Assembly (NCBI RefSeq): GCF_000372405.1
Contig: NZ_AQVC01000001.1
Coordinates: 1 to 64,000 of the forward strand
DNA from: Porphyromonas somerae DSM 23386
GTDB taxonomy: Bacteria; Bacteroidota; Bacteroidia; Bacteroidales; Porphyromonadaceae
DNA: 64,000 bases
Reading direction: 5' to 3'
Shown: piece after piece, positions 26,143 to 34,835 of the stretch
Position numbering within the stretch: position 1 is the first letter of the stretch
Layout of the letters: each line of letters opens with the position of its first letter
The notes under the pieces: generated by a model
What the model saw: the letters and a program-made list of their open reading frames with translations, nothing else
Databases searched by the model: none
What the model was told of the DNA's origin: nothing
Translations under genes and position numbers: made by a program

Positions 26143-26993
26143 TGTTGCGGAGCAAAGGTGCCATAGGGGTCTTTGACTCGGGATATGGAGGGCTCACCGT
26201 ACTTGGGGAGCTACGTAAGTGGTTGCCCCAGTACGACTACCTCTACCTCGGGGATAATGCTCGTGCCCCTTATGGGTCACACTCCTTTGAGTTAATCTAC
26301 CACTACACTCGCCAAGGGGTGGCTTATCTATTTAGTCAAGGCTGTCCGCTGGTGATCCTCGCCTGCAACACCGCTTCGGCACGAGCCCTCCGGCAGTTGC
26401 AGATGTGCGACCTTCCCAATAGTTCCGACCCTACGCGGCGGATCCTTGGGGTGATACGTCCGACGGTGGAGTACCTCGGCCGATGTACTGAGCAACAACC
26501 GATGCAGGTGGGACTGGTGGCAACAGAAGCAACCGTTGCGAGCCACTCCTATCAGATTGAGATGGAAAAGTATGCTCCCAACGCCCACCTGGTGCAAAAG
26601 GCAACGCCCCTTTGGGCGGCCCTTGTGGAGCGTGGAGAGATTGATGACAATGTGGGGGTCAATTACTTTATTCAGCGTGACCTCTCGCTTCTCCAGAGTG
26701 CAGCACCAAAGATGGAGGCACTGATCCTCGCCTGCACTCACTATCCGCTTCTGCTCCCTAGGATAAAGCAAGCACTTCCTAAGGAGATCCAAGTGATCGC
26801 CCAGGGCGAGATCGTGGCTCACTCTCTCCTCGACTACCTACGGCGACACCCAGAGATGGAGGAGCGACTCACCACCAACGGCGAGGCTCGCTACGCCACT
26901 ACCGAGGCCGACCACCGCTTTGCCACCATGGCCGACTACTTTATGCAGGAGACGGTTTCCCCCGATCAAGTCACCCACATCTCCCTCACCTAG
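26142..26993 (+). CDS. murI: Glutamate racemase
   Basis: Protein of 283 residues that makes D-glutamate for peptidoglycan. The active-site segments are all present: FDSGYGGLTV with D12 and S13, LACNTASA with catalytic C75, and LACTHYPLL with catalytic C198. Length is normal. It is the last gene of the fmt-yccF-murI run; a new promoter follows for the chromate transporter genes. Confidence 0.95.
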   Translation: MLRSKGAIGVFDSGYGGLTVLGELRKWLPQYDYLYLGDNARAPYGSHSFELIYHYTRQGVAYLFSQGCPLVILACNTASARALRQLQMCDLPNSSDPTRRILGVIRPTVEYLGRCTEQQPMQVGLVATEATVASHSYQIEMEKYAPNAHLVQKATPLWAALVERGEIDDNVGVNYFIQRDLSLLQSAAPKMEALILACTHYPLLLPRIKQALPKEIQVIAQGEIVAHSLLDYLRRHPEMEERLTTNGEARYATTEADHRFATMADYFMQETVSPDQVTHISLT

Positions 26994-27033
26994 CTGTGGC
27001 ATTTATTGGGGAGGATAGGGAGAGATAAAATGG

Positions 27034-27041
27034 TATCTTTG
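27034..27041 (+). promoter_or_regulatory. -7 element of chromate transporter operon
   Basis: TATCTTTG ends only 5 nt before the ATG at 27047. With the usual few-nt spacing to the start of transcription, the mRNA would be leaderless or almost so. Confidence 0.55.
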
Positions 27042-27046
27042 TAGAT

Positions 27047-27637
27047 ATGAAAGAGAAAGGGCTACAGAAGCGACGCGATTGGCGCCAGTTATTGCAAATG
27101 GCGAAGACCTTTTTCCTCATTGGTGGCTTTACCTTTGGGGGCGGTCAGGCTATGATCCAATTGATCCGCACCGAAGTGGTGGATAAGTATGGTTGGCTAG
27201 AGGATAAAGAATTTATCGACCTCTTTGCAATGGCACAGTCACTTCCAGGAATCTTGGCGGTGAATATTGCTATCTTTGTGGGGTACCGCATTCAGGGCTT
27301 CTTGGGGGCGCTGGTCTGTGCTTTTTTCGGTACCATGCCGAGCTTTGTGATCATTTTGTTGCTGGCGATGTTTGCCAGTGATGTAAAGGACAACCCCACG
27401 GTGGAGGCGATCTTCAAAGGGATACGCCCAGTAGTGGTTGCCCTCATTGCCGCCCCTACCATCACGGTATGGCAGGCTTTGGGACTTGGGTGGAAGTGGG
27501 TGTGGATCCCTATTGTAGTGGCGCTGAGCATCTGGTTACTGGGGGTGAGCCCTGTAGCGGTGATTTTTATTTCGGCCTTTTTGGGCTGGTTCTACACCAT
27601 ATATATAGTACGGTCGAAAGGAGGTGAGGAGAAATGA
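27047..27637 (+). CDS. Chromate transporter, first half-protein (ChrA family)
   Basis: Membrane protein of 196 residues from the short-chain chromate ion transporter (CHR) group, in which two half-size proteins work together. The signature FFLIGGFTFGGGQAMIQLI (about 22-40) and the SLPGILAVNIAIFVGY segment (about 67-82) match the CHR domain. About five hydrophobic helices follow. The start could also be the internal M18, which would leave a normal leader. It overlaps its partner by 4 nt (ATGA). Chromate export is the known role of some members; the true substrate may differ. Confidence 0.85.
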   Translation: MKEKGLQKRRDWRQLLQMAKTFFLIGGFTFGGGQAMIQLIRTEVVDKYGWLEDKEFIDLFAMAQSLPGILAVNIAIFVGYRIQGFLGALVCAFFGTMPSFVIILLLAMFASDVKDNPTVEAIFKGIRPVVVALIAAPTITVWQALGLGWKWVWIPIVVALSIWLLGVSPVAVIFISAFLGWFYTIYIVRSKGGEEK

Positions 27638-28161
27638 TCTACCTACAGCTTATTTTGGTCTACCTCAAGATTGGTTTGGTAGGCTTTGGTGGAGGGTATG
27701 CGATGCTCTCCCTAATTCAGGAGGAGGTGGTGACCAACTATGGTTGGCTCACGATGCAAGAGTTTACCGACATTGTGGCAGTCTCGCAGATGACCCCTGG
27801 CCCTATCGGTATCAATAGCGCCACCTATATAGGCTATACCGTTACCGGCTCTGTGTGGGGCTCTGTTGCTGCCACCGTCTCGGTGATGATCCCCTCTTTT
27901 GTGCTGGTGCTACTCATCTCCGTCTCCTTTGCACGCATTCAGAATAATCGGCACTTCAACGCTCTCTTTGTGGGGATCCGCCCTGCTGCTGTTGGGCTGA
28001 TCGGAGCTGCCTTTTTGCTTCTTCTGAGTAAAGAAAACTTCGTGGACCTCACTAGTGTGATCCTCTTCCTCCTAGCCTTTGTGGCAGTGGTGATGAGGTG
28101 GATCCACCCTATCCTCGTGATTATCCTCGGCGGTATCGCTGGATACTTTATCTACATCTAA
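27634..28161 (+). CDS. Chromate transporter, second half-protein (ChrA family)
   Basis: Membrane protein of 175 residues, the second CHR domain of the pair. It has KIGLVGFGGGYAMLSLI (about 10-26) and SQMTPGPIGINSATYIGY (about 50-67), which correspond to the two signature segments of the first protein. Start is coupled to the upstream gene through ATGA. No terminator was seen in the 70 nt before the next promoter. Confidence 0.85.
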   Translation: MIYLQLILVYLKIGLVGFGGGYAMLSLIQEEVVTNYGWLTMQEFTDIVAVSQMTPGPIGINSATYIGYTVTGSVWGSVAATVSVMIPSFVLVLLISVSFARIQNNRHFNALFVGIRPAAVGLIGAAFLLLLSKENFVDLTSVILFLLAFVAVVMRWIHPILVIILGGIAGYFIYI

Positions 28162-28201
28162 CTAAGGCCCATTTTTACTCCGTAATGTGGCTGAAAATTA
28201 G

Positions 28202-28209
28202 TATCTTTG
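28202..28209 (+). promoter_or_regulatory. -7 element of PDZ/DUF4136 gene
   Basis: TATCTTTG, 23 nt before the ATG at 28232. Confidence 0.55.
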
Positions 28210-28231
28210 AGGTATCAGTAACTTATTGAAA

Positions 28232-29656
28232 ATGACTAGAGCAATGAAGAGAATAATTATAATGACTGCCCTTTGCCTACTGAGTGCCCTCTCAGTGATG
28301 GCTCAGAAGGTGGGTGTACAGAGTAGCCGGTGTGAAGTAGGGCTACTTTATCAGATCAGTTATCAGGCGAATTGGGGCGACTCCTATGCGGTAGTGGTGG
28401 AGGTGGTACCCGATCAACCTGCTGCCAAAGCGGGGCTAAAACCTGGGGATATTATCGAGACCATCAATGGGGTCAATACACAAGAGATGAGCGAAGAGGA
28501 GATCAATCGTGTGCTCCTAGATCCCAATGCGGGAAATGTGCAGCTACAAGTGACCAATTTCGGGTACCGCAAGAAGCCGATCACTATCCGCAAGCATTGT
28601 GTCCCTGCACAGGCGATCTCGGAAGCGATGTTGGCTCGGGCTTTCAATATGTATAGTGTGGAGGATGTGACTACTCGCCGGTTTACTATGCCTTTTAACT
28701 ACCGTGCTCCCGAGCGTATTGACTTTGCACAGTATCGTAGCTTTAGCTTTGCTACTGGTCGCAAACCGACGGTGCTGGAGCGTAGCATCTACGAAGAGCT
28801 GGTACGTAAAGGTCTGAAGTATCAGGAGAAGGGAGGAGACTTGGTGGTGGCAGTGCAAGCTGACCTCGCCGTTAACCCCAACTACCGTGAAGGGGCTGAG
28901 AGTGACGTGGAGAAGGGCCTTAAGAATTACCGCTTCAATGCGCACACTGGGGATATCCAGCAGTACCCTTTCCATAGCATCAACGCGCCTAGCTTCACAG
29001 GGTCGCACCTACTGACGATGGTGGTACAGATCTCCGATGCAAAGCAACAGAAGTTGATTTGGAGTGTGCAGGCAAGGGAGCGGCTCAATAGTGCCTATAG
29101 TGTGGAGACCTATGCCGACAACTTTGCACCGCTATTGCTCTCCAACTTCCCCTTTCTACGCTATATCTCCAACCCTACCTTTGTCATGCACAAAAACACC
29201 TATCGCTCTATCGGTATCTACCTTGATGCCGACGATTTACAGCGACTCCTCTGGGTGGAGAAGGGAAGTCCAGCAGAGCGAGCAGGGCTATTGCCGGGCG
29301 ACCGTATCCTCACCATTAATGGCTTGCCACTAGAGGCCTCTGTAAAGGCGATGACCGATGGGTACCACGCCTTTCTGAAGAAGAGCCTACTGCTCCGCGA
29401 CGAGGAGACTCGCTTCCCAAGTAGCGATGGCTTTGACGGCAATAAGTTTTGGCGACTAGATAAGTACAAGGAGATAGCTGAGAAGATGCAGAACCCTAAG
29501 TACAAGGGTGCCTTCACCTACCTCTTTAGCCACCGCCCATACGTCCACGAACCTATCATTGAGGATATTGTAGTAGAGATTAAGCGAGGTGATGAGGTGA
29601 TCCCAATTGCGATGAAGCCAGTACTGAAGAAGGAGGACTATATCGAATTGATGTAA
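28232..29656 (+). CDS. Secreted two-PDZ protein with DUF4136-like core
   Basis: Protein of about 474 residues with a signal peptide (TALCLLSALSVMAQ). A first PDZ domain covers about 45-115 (VVPDQPAAKAGLKPGDIIETING). A DUF4136-like part spans about 140-300 (IDFAQYRSFSFA, then VVAVQADLAVNPNY). A second PDZ domain starts near 320 (VEKGSPAERAGLLPGDRILTING). No protease motif is visible, so it is likely a periplasmic or surface scaffold. ATG at 28244 is an alternative start. The next gene starts 2 nt after its stop. Function unknown. Confidence 0.72.
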   Translation: MTRAMKRIIIMTALCLLSALSVMAQKVGVQSSRCEVGLLYQISYQANWGDSYAVVVEVVPDQPAAKAGLKPGDIIETINGVNTQEMSEEEINRVLLDPNAGNVQLQVTNFGYRKKPITIRKHCVPAQAISEAMLARAFNMYSVEDVTTRRFTMPFNYRAPERIDFAQYRSFSFATGRKPTVLERSIYEELVRKGLKYQEKGGDLVVAVQADLAVNPNYREGAESDVEKGLKNYRFNAHTGDIQQYPFHSINAPSFTGSHLLTMVVQISDAKQQKLIWSVQARERLNSAYSVETYADNFAPLLLSNFPFLRYISNPTFVMHKNTYRSIGIYLDADDLQRLLWVEKGSPAERAGLLPGDRILTINGLPLEASVKAMTDGYHAFLKKSLLLRDEETRFPSSDGFDGNKFWRLDKYKEIAEKMQNPKYKGAFTYLFSHRPYVHEPIIEDIVVEIKRGDEVIPIAMKPVLKKEDYIELM

Positions 29657-29657
29657 T

Positions 29658-31070
29658 ATGATGAAGAAGAATATACTGATATGTTGCCTGCTACTCGTTA
29701 CTTTTTCAGTGGCATCAGCAACGGACTATAATAGCCAGCGTCCACAGGAGCAGGAGCGTCTCTTTTCCTCGCCTGTGATAGAGCGTGATATCGTGAGGGT
29801 TCAGGAGCTAATAACGCACGACAAACTTCGCTGGATGTTTGGCAACTGTCTGCCCAACACCCTAGATACCACCGTGCACTTCCGGCTAGATGACGCGGGA
29901 TTGCCCGAGACCTTTGTCTACACAGGTGATATCGCCGCTATGTGGCTCCGTGATAGTGGAGCGCAAGTGTGGCCTTACCTGAGGTATGTGGGTGAAGACG
30001 ACCACCTCCGCCAAATGATAGAGGGGGTGATCCGTATGCAGCTGAAGCAAATCAACCTTGACCCCTTTGCCAATGCCTTTCTTGATGGACCGATCATGTC
30101 AAAGTGGGCGGAGAGCGATGAAACGCAGATGCTCCCTGGTGTGTATGAGCGGAAGTGGGAGATTGACTCTCTCTGCTACCCAATACGCCTCGCCTACGCC
30201 TATTGGAAGGCGACGGGCGATAGCTCTATCTTCGATGCGACTTGGATAAAGGCAGTGGAGAATATCCTCGCTACTTTCCGTGATCAGCAACGCAAGGAGG
30301 GGAGAGGAAGCTACCGCTTTTTAAGGGTTACAGACCGTAGTACTGACGGTAAGAGCAACATCGGATGGGGCGAGCCAGTTTGCCCTGTAGGGCTTATCGC
30401 AAGTGCCTTTCGTCCAAGCGACGACTCAACCCACTTCCAGTTCTTAGTGCCTAGCAACTTTATGGCGGTCACCTCACTTCGCAAGATGGCTGAGATCCTA
30501 ACCGCGGTCAACCATTTACCTGAGCTTGCAGCTGAGTGTTCCGCCCTCTCCAATGAGGTGGAGCAGGCACTCCAGAAGTATGCCGTTTACGACCACCCTA
30601 CCTTTGGTAAGATCTATGCCTACGAGGTGGATGGCTTTGGCAACCACTACTTGATGGACGATGCCAATGTACCTAGTCTACTAGCAATGCCCTACCTAGG
30701 GGATGTCTCGTTGGATGACCCTATCTATCAGAATACCCGCAGGTTTGTGCTGAGTGAGCAGAATCCCTTTTTCTTCAAAGGGAGTGCCGGTGAAGGGATC
30801 GGCGGACCACACATTGGGTATGATATGGTATGGCCGATGAGCATTATGATGAGGGCATTTACCTCAAAGGACGATGCAGAGATTGCCTATTGCCTACAGA
30901 TGCTACTAGACACCGATGCTGGGACTGGGTTTATGCACGAATCCTTCCACAAGGATGATGCGACCAACTTCACCCGCGAGTGGTTTGCATGGCAAAATTC
31001 TCTATTCGGAGAGCTGATCCTCCGACTAGTAGATGAGGGCAAACTCGACCTACTCAATCAACTCAAGTGA
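29658..31070 (+). CDS. Glycoside hydrolase family 125 exo-alpha-1,6-mannosidase
   Basis: Protein of 470 residues with a signal peptide (LICCLLLVTFSVASAT). It belongs to the metal-independent alpha-mannosidase family GH125 (Mug157-like). Recognisable segments are TGDIAAMWLRDSGAQVWPYL (about 93-112), WKATGDSSIFDATW, and the closing GIGGPHIGYDMVWPMSIMMRAF and NFTREWFAWQNSLFGELIL. Known members trim alpha-1,6-mannose from N-glycan or fungal mannan. Length is normal. No SusCD pair or other glycan gene is adjacent, so it may act on host N-glycan stubs alone. It overlaps the next gene by 4 nt. Confidence 0.87.
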   Translation: MMKKNILICCLLLVTFSVASATDYNSQRPQEQERLFSSPVIERDIVRVQELITHDKLRWMFGNCLPNTLDTTVHFRLDDAGLPETFVYTGDIAAMWLRDSGAQVWPYLRYVGEDDHLRQMIEGVIRMQLKQINLDPFANAFLDGPIMSKWAESDETQMLPGVYERKWEIDSLCYPIRLAYAYWKATGDSSIFDATWIKAVENILATFRDQQRKEGRGSYRFLRVTDRSTDGKSNIGWGEPVCPVGLIASAFRPSDDSTHFQFLVPSNFMAVTSLRKMAEILTAVNHLPELAAECSALSNEVEQALQKYAVYDHPTFGKIYAYEVDGFGNHYLMDDANVPSLLAMPYLGDVSLDDPIYQNTRRFVLSEQNPFFFKGSAGEGIGGPHIGYDMVWPMSIMMRAFTSKDDAEIAYCLQMLLDTDAGTGFMHESFHKDDATNFTREWFAWQNSLFGELILRLVDEGKLDLLNQLK

Positions 31071-31741
31071 TGCGACGACTCTCCCTCAGCCTACTGACCC
31101 TCCTGATAGCTCTCTCTGCCACAGCACAGAGAGTCGATATCCGTCAGCTATTTCTCTCAATGCCACAGACCGTGATGCCCACCCTCAGCAAGGAACGTAA
31201 GATAGATCTACTAGCTCAGTACGATGCCCATAAGGAGGGGCGTATCTATACCCTAAAGGAGATCCCCAACTCCCTCACCAGCACAGCGTCAAATATCCGT
31301 ACGCTCACCCAAGACTACCTGGATCTGCAGCTGGATGAGATGAGTAGTATGCAGCTAAAGGTGCTACCAAAGGGGTGGCGAGGCTATATGATCAGTATTG
31401 TACTGACGAGTGAGGTAGTGCCATGGCAGTCAGTGCTCATCTTTTACGATAAGCAATGGCGGCGACTTGATACCTCGAGCTACTTCCGCTTCCCGCCACT
31501 AGCTCAGTTGATGACCGACCCTGAGCTTCTGAATCGCAACGATACAAAGCGGGTGCTCTCGGAAGTCGGTACCCTCGCTTACAGCTATCAATGGTCACCA
31601 ACGGAGCTACTTTTATCAACCAAAGTCACCACTTTCGACCTACCGCTTTACCAAAAACTATATCCCGAAGCGGGACAATGGATAAAGCCAGATGGGGTGA
31701 CCTATCAATGGAAGAGGGGACAACTAAGGAGCCAAAAATAA
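31067..31741 (+). CDS. DUF3256 family secreted protein
   Basis: Protein of 224 residues with a signal peptide (SLSLLTLLIALSATAQ). The segment LFLSMPQTVMPTLSKERKIDLL (about 27-48) is the recognisable start of the Bacteroidetes DUF3256 family. The rest is beta-rich with no catalytic motif. The family's role is unknown. It is translationally coupled to the GH125 gene through an ATGA overlap (start at 31067, previous stop ending 31070). Confidence 0.7.
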   Translation: MMRRLSLSLLTLLIALSATAQRVDIRQLFLSMPQTVMPTLSKERKIDLLAQYDAHKEGRIYTLKEIPNSLTSTASNIRTLTQDYLDLQLDEMSSMQLKVLPKGWRGYMISIVLTSEVVPWQSVLIFYDKQWRRLDTSSYFRFPPLAQLMTDPELLNRNDTKRVLSEVGTLAYSYQWSPTELLLSTKVTTFDLPLYQKLYPEAGQWIKPDGVTYQWKRGQLRSQK

Positions 31742-31753
31742 AACTGATATAGT

Positions 31754-32647
31754 ATGTCTACAGAAGAAGCAAAACGCAAGAAGAAAGCACTCATTATCGT
31801 AGGGGCTATCCTACTGGCACTCCTGATAGCGGGTGGCATCTACACCATCCTTCGCCAGCGTCGCCAACTCACCGACATTCAGAATATCGCTGAGATCGAG
31901 AAGCAAGAGCTACAAGAGCAATACAACGAGGTGGCACTTCAGTACGAGGGCTTCAAGATAGAGGTGAGCAACGACTCCATCCTCCACCAGCTAGAGTCGG
32001 AGCAGGCCAAGGTACAACGCCTGATGGAGGAGCTTCGGACAGTGAAGAGTACCAACGCAGCACGTATCTCCGAGCTACGCCGTGAGCTAGAGACGCTCCG
32101 CAAGGTACTCAGGCACTATGTAGTGCAGATTGACTCCCTCAATAGAGCCAATGCCGAGCTACGCACAGAGAATCAAGAGGTGAAGCGACAGATAAGCCAA
32201 GTGACCTCAGAGCGGACACAGCTACGGGAGGAAAAGGCGAAGCTAACCGAGCAGGTGACCCTTGCTAGCAAGCTCTCTGTCTCTAGCTTCAATGTACGGC
32301 GCCTCAATTCAAGAGGGCGGGAGACCAAGCGTATCCAGCAGATGCGTCAGCTAGAATTCCGCTTTACAATTGATAAGAATGTCACCGCCGAACCAGGCTT
32401 CCGCGACATCTATATGCGTATCATCACCCCCGACGAGGTACTTCTACAGAAGCCCGCCGAGAGCGGTCACTTCAATTTTGAAGGGGGCAAAGTACCCTAC
32501 TCTATCAAGCGACAGGTGGAGTATGGTGGCGAGGCAACGACCCTCACTATGTACTGGGATATAGAGGAATATCTAGTGGAGGGCAACTATCGTGTAGAGA
32601 TCTTTGCCGATGGCTACATCATCGGTCGATTTACCTTTGCACTCTAA
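31754..32647 (+). CDS. Membrane-anchored coiled-coil protein, unknown function
   Basis: Protein of 297 residues. A lysine-rich N-terminus is followed by one membrane helix (about 12-32, LIIVGAILLALLIAGGIYTIL). A long coiled coil covers about 45-175, rich in E, Q, L and R with heptad spacing. A beta-rich C-terminal domain (about 195-297) includes RQLEFRFTIDKNVTAEPG and YRVEIFADGYIIGRFTF. Such anchored coiled-coil proteins occur in Bacteroidetes near envelope genes. I do not recognise a named family. It is co-directional with its neighbours, with gaps of 12 and 14 nt. Confidence 0.65.
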   Translation: MSTEEAKRKKKALIIVGAILLALLIAGGIYTILRQRRQLTDIQNIAEIEKQELQEQYNEVALQYEGFKIEVSNDSILHQLESEQAKVQRLMEELRTVKSTNAARISELRRELETLRKVLRHYVVQIDSLNRANAELRTENQEVKRQISQVTSERTQLREEKAKLTEQVTLASKLSVSSFNVRRLNSRGRETKRIQQMRQLEFRFTIDKNVTAEPGFRDIYMRIITPDEVLLQKPAESGHFNFEGGKVPYSIKRQVEYGGEATTLTMYWDIEEYLVEGNYRVEIFADGYIIGRFTFAL

Positions 32648-32661
32648 GGACTCTACCAGCT

Positions 32662-33153
32662 ATGCCAGACCCACAATACAATAGCCACAATAAGGAGGAA
32701 TACCCACCGATGCACACCGCCGAGCACATCATCAATCAGGCTATGTGCCGTCTCTTTGATACCGGGCGGAGCATCAATGCCCACGTGGAGCGCAAGAAGT
32801 CACGGCTAGACTTCCACACCACCCAACCAATGGGCGACAAGGAGGCGCAGCTACTCGAGGAGGAGGTAAATAGGATAATCCTACAAGACCTACCCGTCAC
32901 CTACCTCACCACCACACGCCAAGAGGCGGAGCAGTACGATGTAGACCTTAGTCGCATCCCCCACGACTCCTCAGAGGCGGTACGCATTGTGCAGGTGGGC
33001 GATTACGATACCTGCCTCTGCATCGGTAGCCATGTGGCACACACTCAGCAGATAGGGCGGGTAGAGATCTACTCCAATGCCTACGACCCTGAGCGCGCCA
33101 GGTGGCGTATCCGCTACCGCCTTTACGAGAGCGACTCCACATTTGATGAATAA
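32662..33153 (+). CDS. AlaX-like alanyl-tRNA editing domain protein
   Basis: Protein of 163 residues resembling the second additional domain (SAD) of alanyl- and threonyl-tRNA synthetases. The zinc ligands are present in both expected places: HTAEH (H18 and H22) and CIGSH (C120 and H124). Free-standing versions (AlaX) remove serine or glycine from mischarged tRNA-Ala. The protein is short, and the sequence between the motifs is diverged, so substrate and activity are inferred. It is followed after 15 nt by a VOC-family gene. Confidence 0.7.
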   Translation: MPDPQYNSHNKEEYPPMHTAEHIINQAMCRLFDTGRSINAHVERKKSRLDFHTTQPMGDKEAQLLEEEVNRIILQDLPVTYLTTTRQEAEQYDVDLSRIPHDSSEAVRIVQVGDYDTCLCIGSHVAHTQQIGRVEIYSNAYDPERARWRIRYRLYESDSTFDE

Positions 33154-33168
33154 ATAAACACAGATTAT

Positions 33169-33549
33169 ATGATAGAGCTAAAGAGCCGATTCGATCACTT
33201 CAACTTCAATGTCTTTGACCTCGAGAAGAGCCTCCGCTTTTATGAGCAAGCACTTGGCCTAAAGGAGGTGAGGAGAAAGGAGGCCTCCGACGGTTCCTTT
33301 ATCCTAGTATACCTCGGTGACGGTACCACCAGCTTTACGCTAGAGCTCACTTGGCTACGCGACCGCAAGGAGCCCTACAATCTTGGCGACCTCGAATATC
33401 ACCTCTGCCTTCGTGTAGAGGGCGACTACGACCAATGGCGAGAGTATCACCGCGAGATGGGCTGTATCTGCTTCGAAAATCACGAGATGGGTCTTTACTT
33501 TATCCAAGACCCCGATGGGTATTGGATTGAGGTGCTTCCACTCAAGTAA
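33169..33549 (+). CDS. VOC-family protein (glyoxalase I-like)
   Basis: Protein of 126 residues with the paired beta-alpha-beta-beta-beta fold of glyoxalase/VOC proteins. It opens FDHFNFNVFDLEKSLRFYEQAL (H11 as probable first metal ligand) and closes MGLYFIQDPDGYWIEVLPL (E at about 122 as last ligand). It may be lactoylglutathione lyase-like, but Bacteroidetes generally lack glutathione, so another thiol or substrate is likely. It lies between the AlaX-like gene and the S24-type regulator, with short gaps. Confidence 0.8.
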   Translation: MIELKSRFDHFNFNVFDLEKSLRFYEQALGLKEVRRKEASDGSFILVYLGDGTTSFTLELTWLRDRKEPYNLGDLEYHLCLRVEGDYDQWREYHREMGCICFENHEMGLYFIQDPDGYWIEVLPLK

Positions 33550-33561
33550 CCACTCAGCTCT

Positions 33562-34575
33562 ATGGCACAGAAACCACCTATCGACCCCAAGCACAAGCTA
33601 CAGATCAAGCGTCGGCTCCTCAAGATATACGAGAGCCTAGTCAGCAGGGATCTGATTGAAAACTATGCCGATCTTTCGGAGAAGTTGGAGATGAATATCT
33701 CCACCGTACGAGGGGCCTTTAGCCTTGCTTCGGAGTATCTGTCGCATCGCTTCCTAGACCGATTTCTGGAGGTCTATGGAAAGGAGTACTCAAGCGACTG
33801 GCTCTACGATGGTACCGGCAATATGAGGACCAAGCTAGAGGTGGATCCCGATGAGGCAAGTGGTGCCCGCTGGAAACGTGTCGCTTACGTGGTAGAGCAG
33901 GAGGGATACAGCGTGCAAGACTTTGCAAAGGAGATTGGTCTCACCCACCCTAGCACTATCTATAGAGCTTTGCAAAATAAGACACGGCCCAGCAACAATA
34001 CCATGCAGCTCATCTATGAGCGCTTCCCGCAATATGGCAGAGAATGGCTCCTGTGGGGGCGAGGGGAGGTCTATATCAAGCCGCTACAAGAGCCTGGGGT
34101 AGAGAGTGCAACGCCCTACAAAGTGGCGGAGATGATGGAGTTTCCTATTATCCCAGATGCTGCTGTAGCTGGCCGACTCACAGGATATGGAGACCCCGAT
34201 CCTGAAGGGTTGCTGACCCTTTCCGTCCCAGTCGATCGCAGGTACAAAGGTCGCTACTATATCTTCACCGTCCGAGGTGCCTCTATGGACGACGGCACCA
34301 CCAACGCCCTTTGCGATGGGGATAAGGTACTTTGTCGCGAAGTGGCACGGGAGTATTGGTCATTAGGTCTACACCGTAAGAACTGGTACTACTTTGTCTT
34401 TGCCACCTACTCCGAGGGCATCATCATCAAAAAGGTAATTGACCAAGACCTCGAAAATGACACCATCACCTGTCATAGCCTCAACCCCGAATATCCCGAC
34501 ATCGTGCTTCACCTAAAAGACATCATAGGGGTATACAACGTAGTGGAATTGGTCAGCCGCTCCATGAAGTACTAA
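33562..34575 (+). CDS. Tandem helix-turn-helix regulator with S24/LexA-type C-terminus
   Basis: Protein of 337 residues. Two helix-turn-helix units seem to lie in tandem (about 15-85 and 95-165), each followed by a WLLxGxGxxY-like tail (DWLYDGTGNM and EWLLWGRGEVY). The C-terminal S24 peptidase-like domain starts about 190; it has VAGRLTGYG as a possible Ala-Gly cleavage site, S241 in RGASMDDG, and K290 or K291 as the possible dyad lysine. The spacing between S and K is longer than in LexA. Such proteins repress their targets until self-cleavage. No phage genes are nearby, so it is probably a chromosomal stress regulator. Confidence 0.75.
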   Translation: MAQKPPIDPKHKLQIKRRLLKIYESLVSRDLIENYADLSEKLEMNISTVRGAFSLASEYLSHRFLDRFLEVYGKEYSSDWLYDGTGNMRTKLEVDPDEASGARWKRVAYVVEQEGYSVQDFAKEIGLTHPSTIYRALQNKTRPSNNTMQLIYERFPQYGREWLLWGRGEVYIKPLQEPGVESATPYKVAEMMEFPIIPDAAVAGRLTGYGDPDPEGLLTLSVPVDRRYKGRYYIFTVRGASMDDGTTNALCDGDKVLCREVAREYWSLGLHRKNWYYFVFATYSEGIIIKKVIDQDLENDTITCHSLNPEYPDIVLHLKDIIGVYNVVELVSRSMKY

Positions 34576-34657
34576 CACCCAAATACACCTCCAATACAGG
34601 TGGATTTCAGCCCCCTTATAACCAACTGATAACCAACTCCCTACCAAGGTAAAAATT

Positions 34658-34735
34658 GAGATGCAACTAAGCAATTGGTTAGTTGCATCTCGTCATTTGC
34701 TTAGTTGCAACTCGTCGATCGCTTAGTTGCAACTC
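34658..34735. repeat. AGTTGCAACT-type palindrome array, locus c
   Basis: Units GATGCAACT, AGTTGCATCTC, AGTTGCAACTC and AGTTGCAACTC are separated by AAGCAATTGGTT, GTCATTTGCTT and GTCGATCGCTT. Same family as at 2.2, 4.7 and 58.1 kb. Confidence 0.65.
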
Positions 34736-34774
34736 CACTTTTGCTCCCCTATACAGGTACCATAAATAAATTAT

Positions 34775-34814
34775 ATAGGCCGAAAGGGCAATTGCCCCTT
34801 CGGCCTATTTTTGT
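34775..34814. terminator. Terminator between S24-type regulator and small OMP gene
   Basis: ATAGGCCGAA...TTCGGCCTAT forms a 16-bp stem with one mismatch (34775-34808), followed by TTTTTG on the plus strand. It lies between convergent genes and can serve both. Confidence 0.7.
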
Positions 34815-34835
34815 TTATAGAGTGCTCTCTAAAGA

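Noticed and set aside
33562-34575. Prophage remnant around the S24-type regulator
   Set aside because: No integrase, structural or replication phage genes are found on either side; neighbours are ordinary enzymes.
34658-34735. CRISPR array
   Set aside because: Units are short, palindromic and imperfect, spacers are 10-12 nt and alike between loci, and no cas genes are near.
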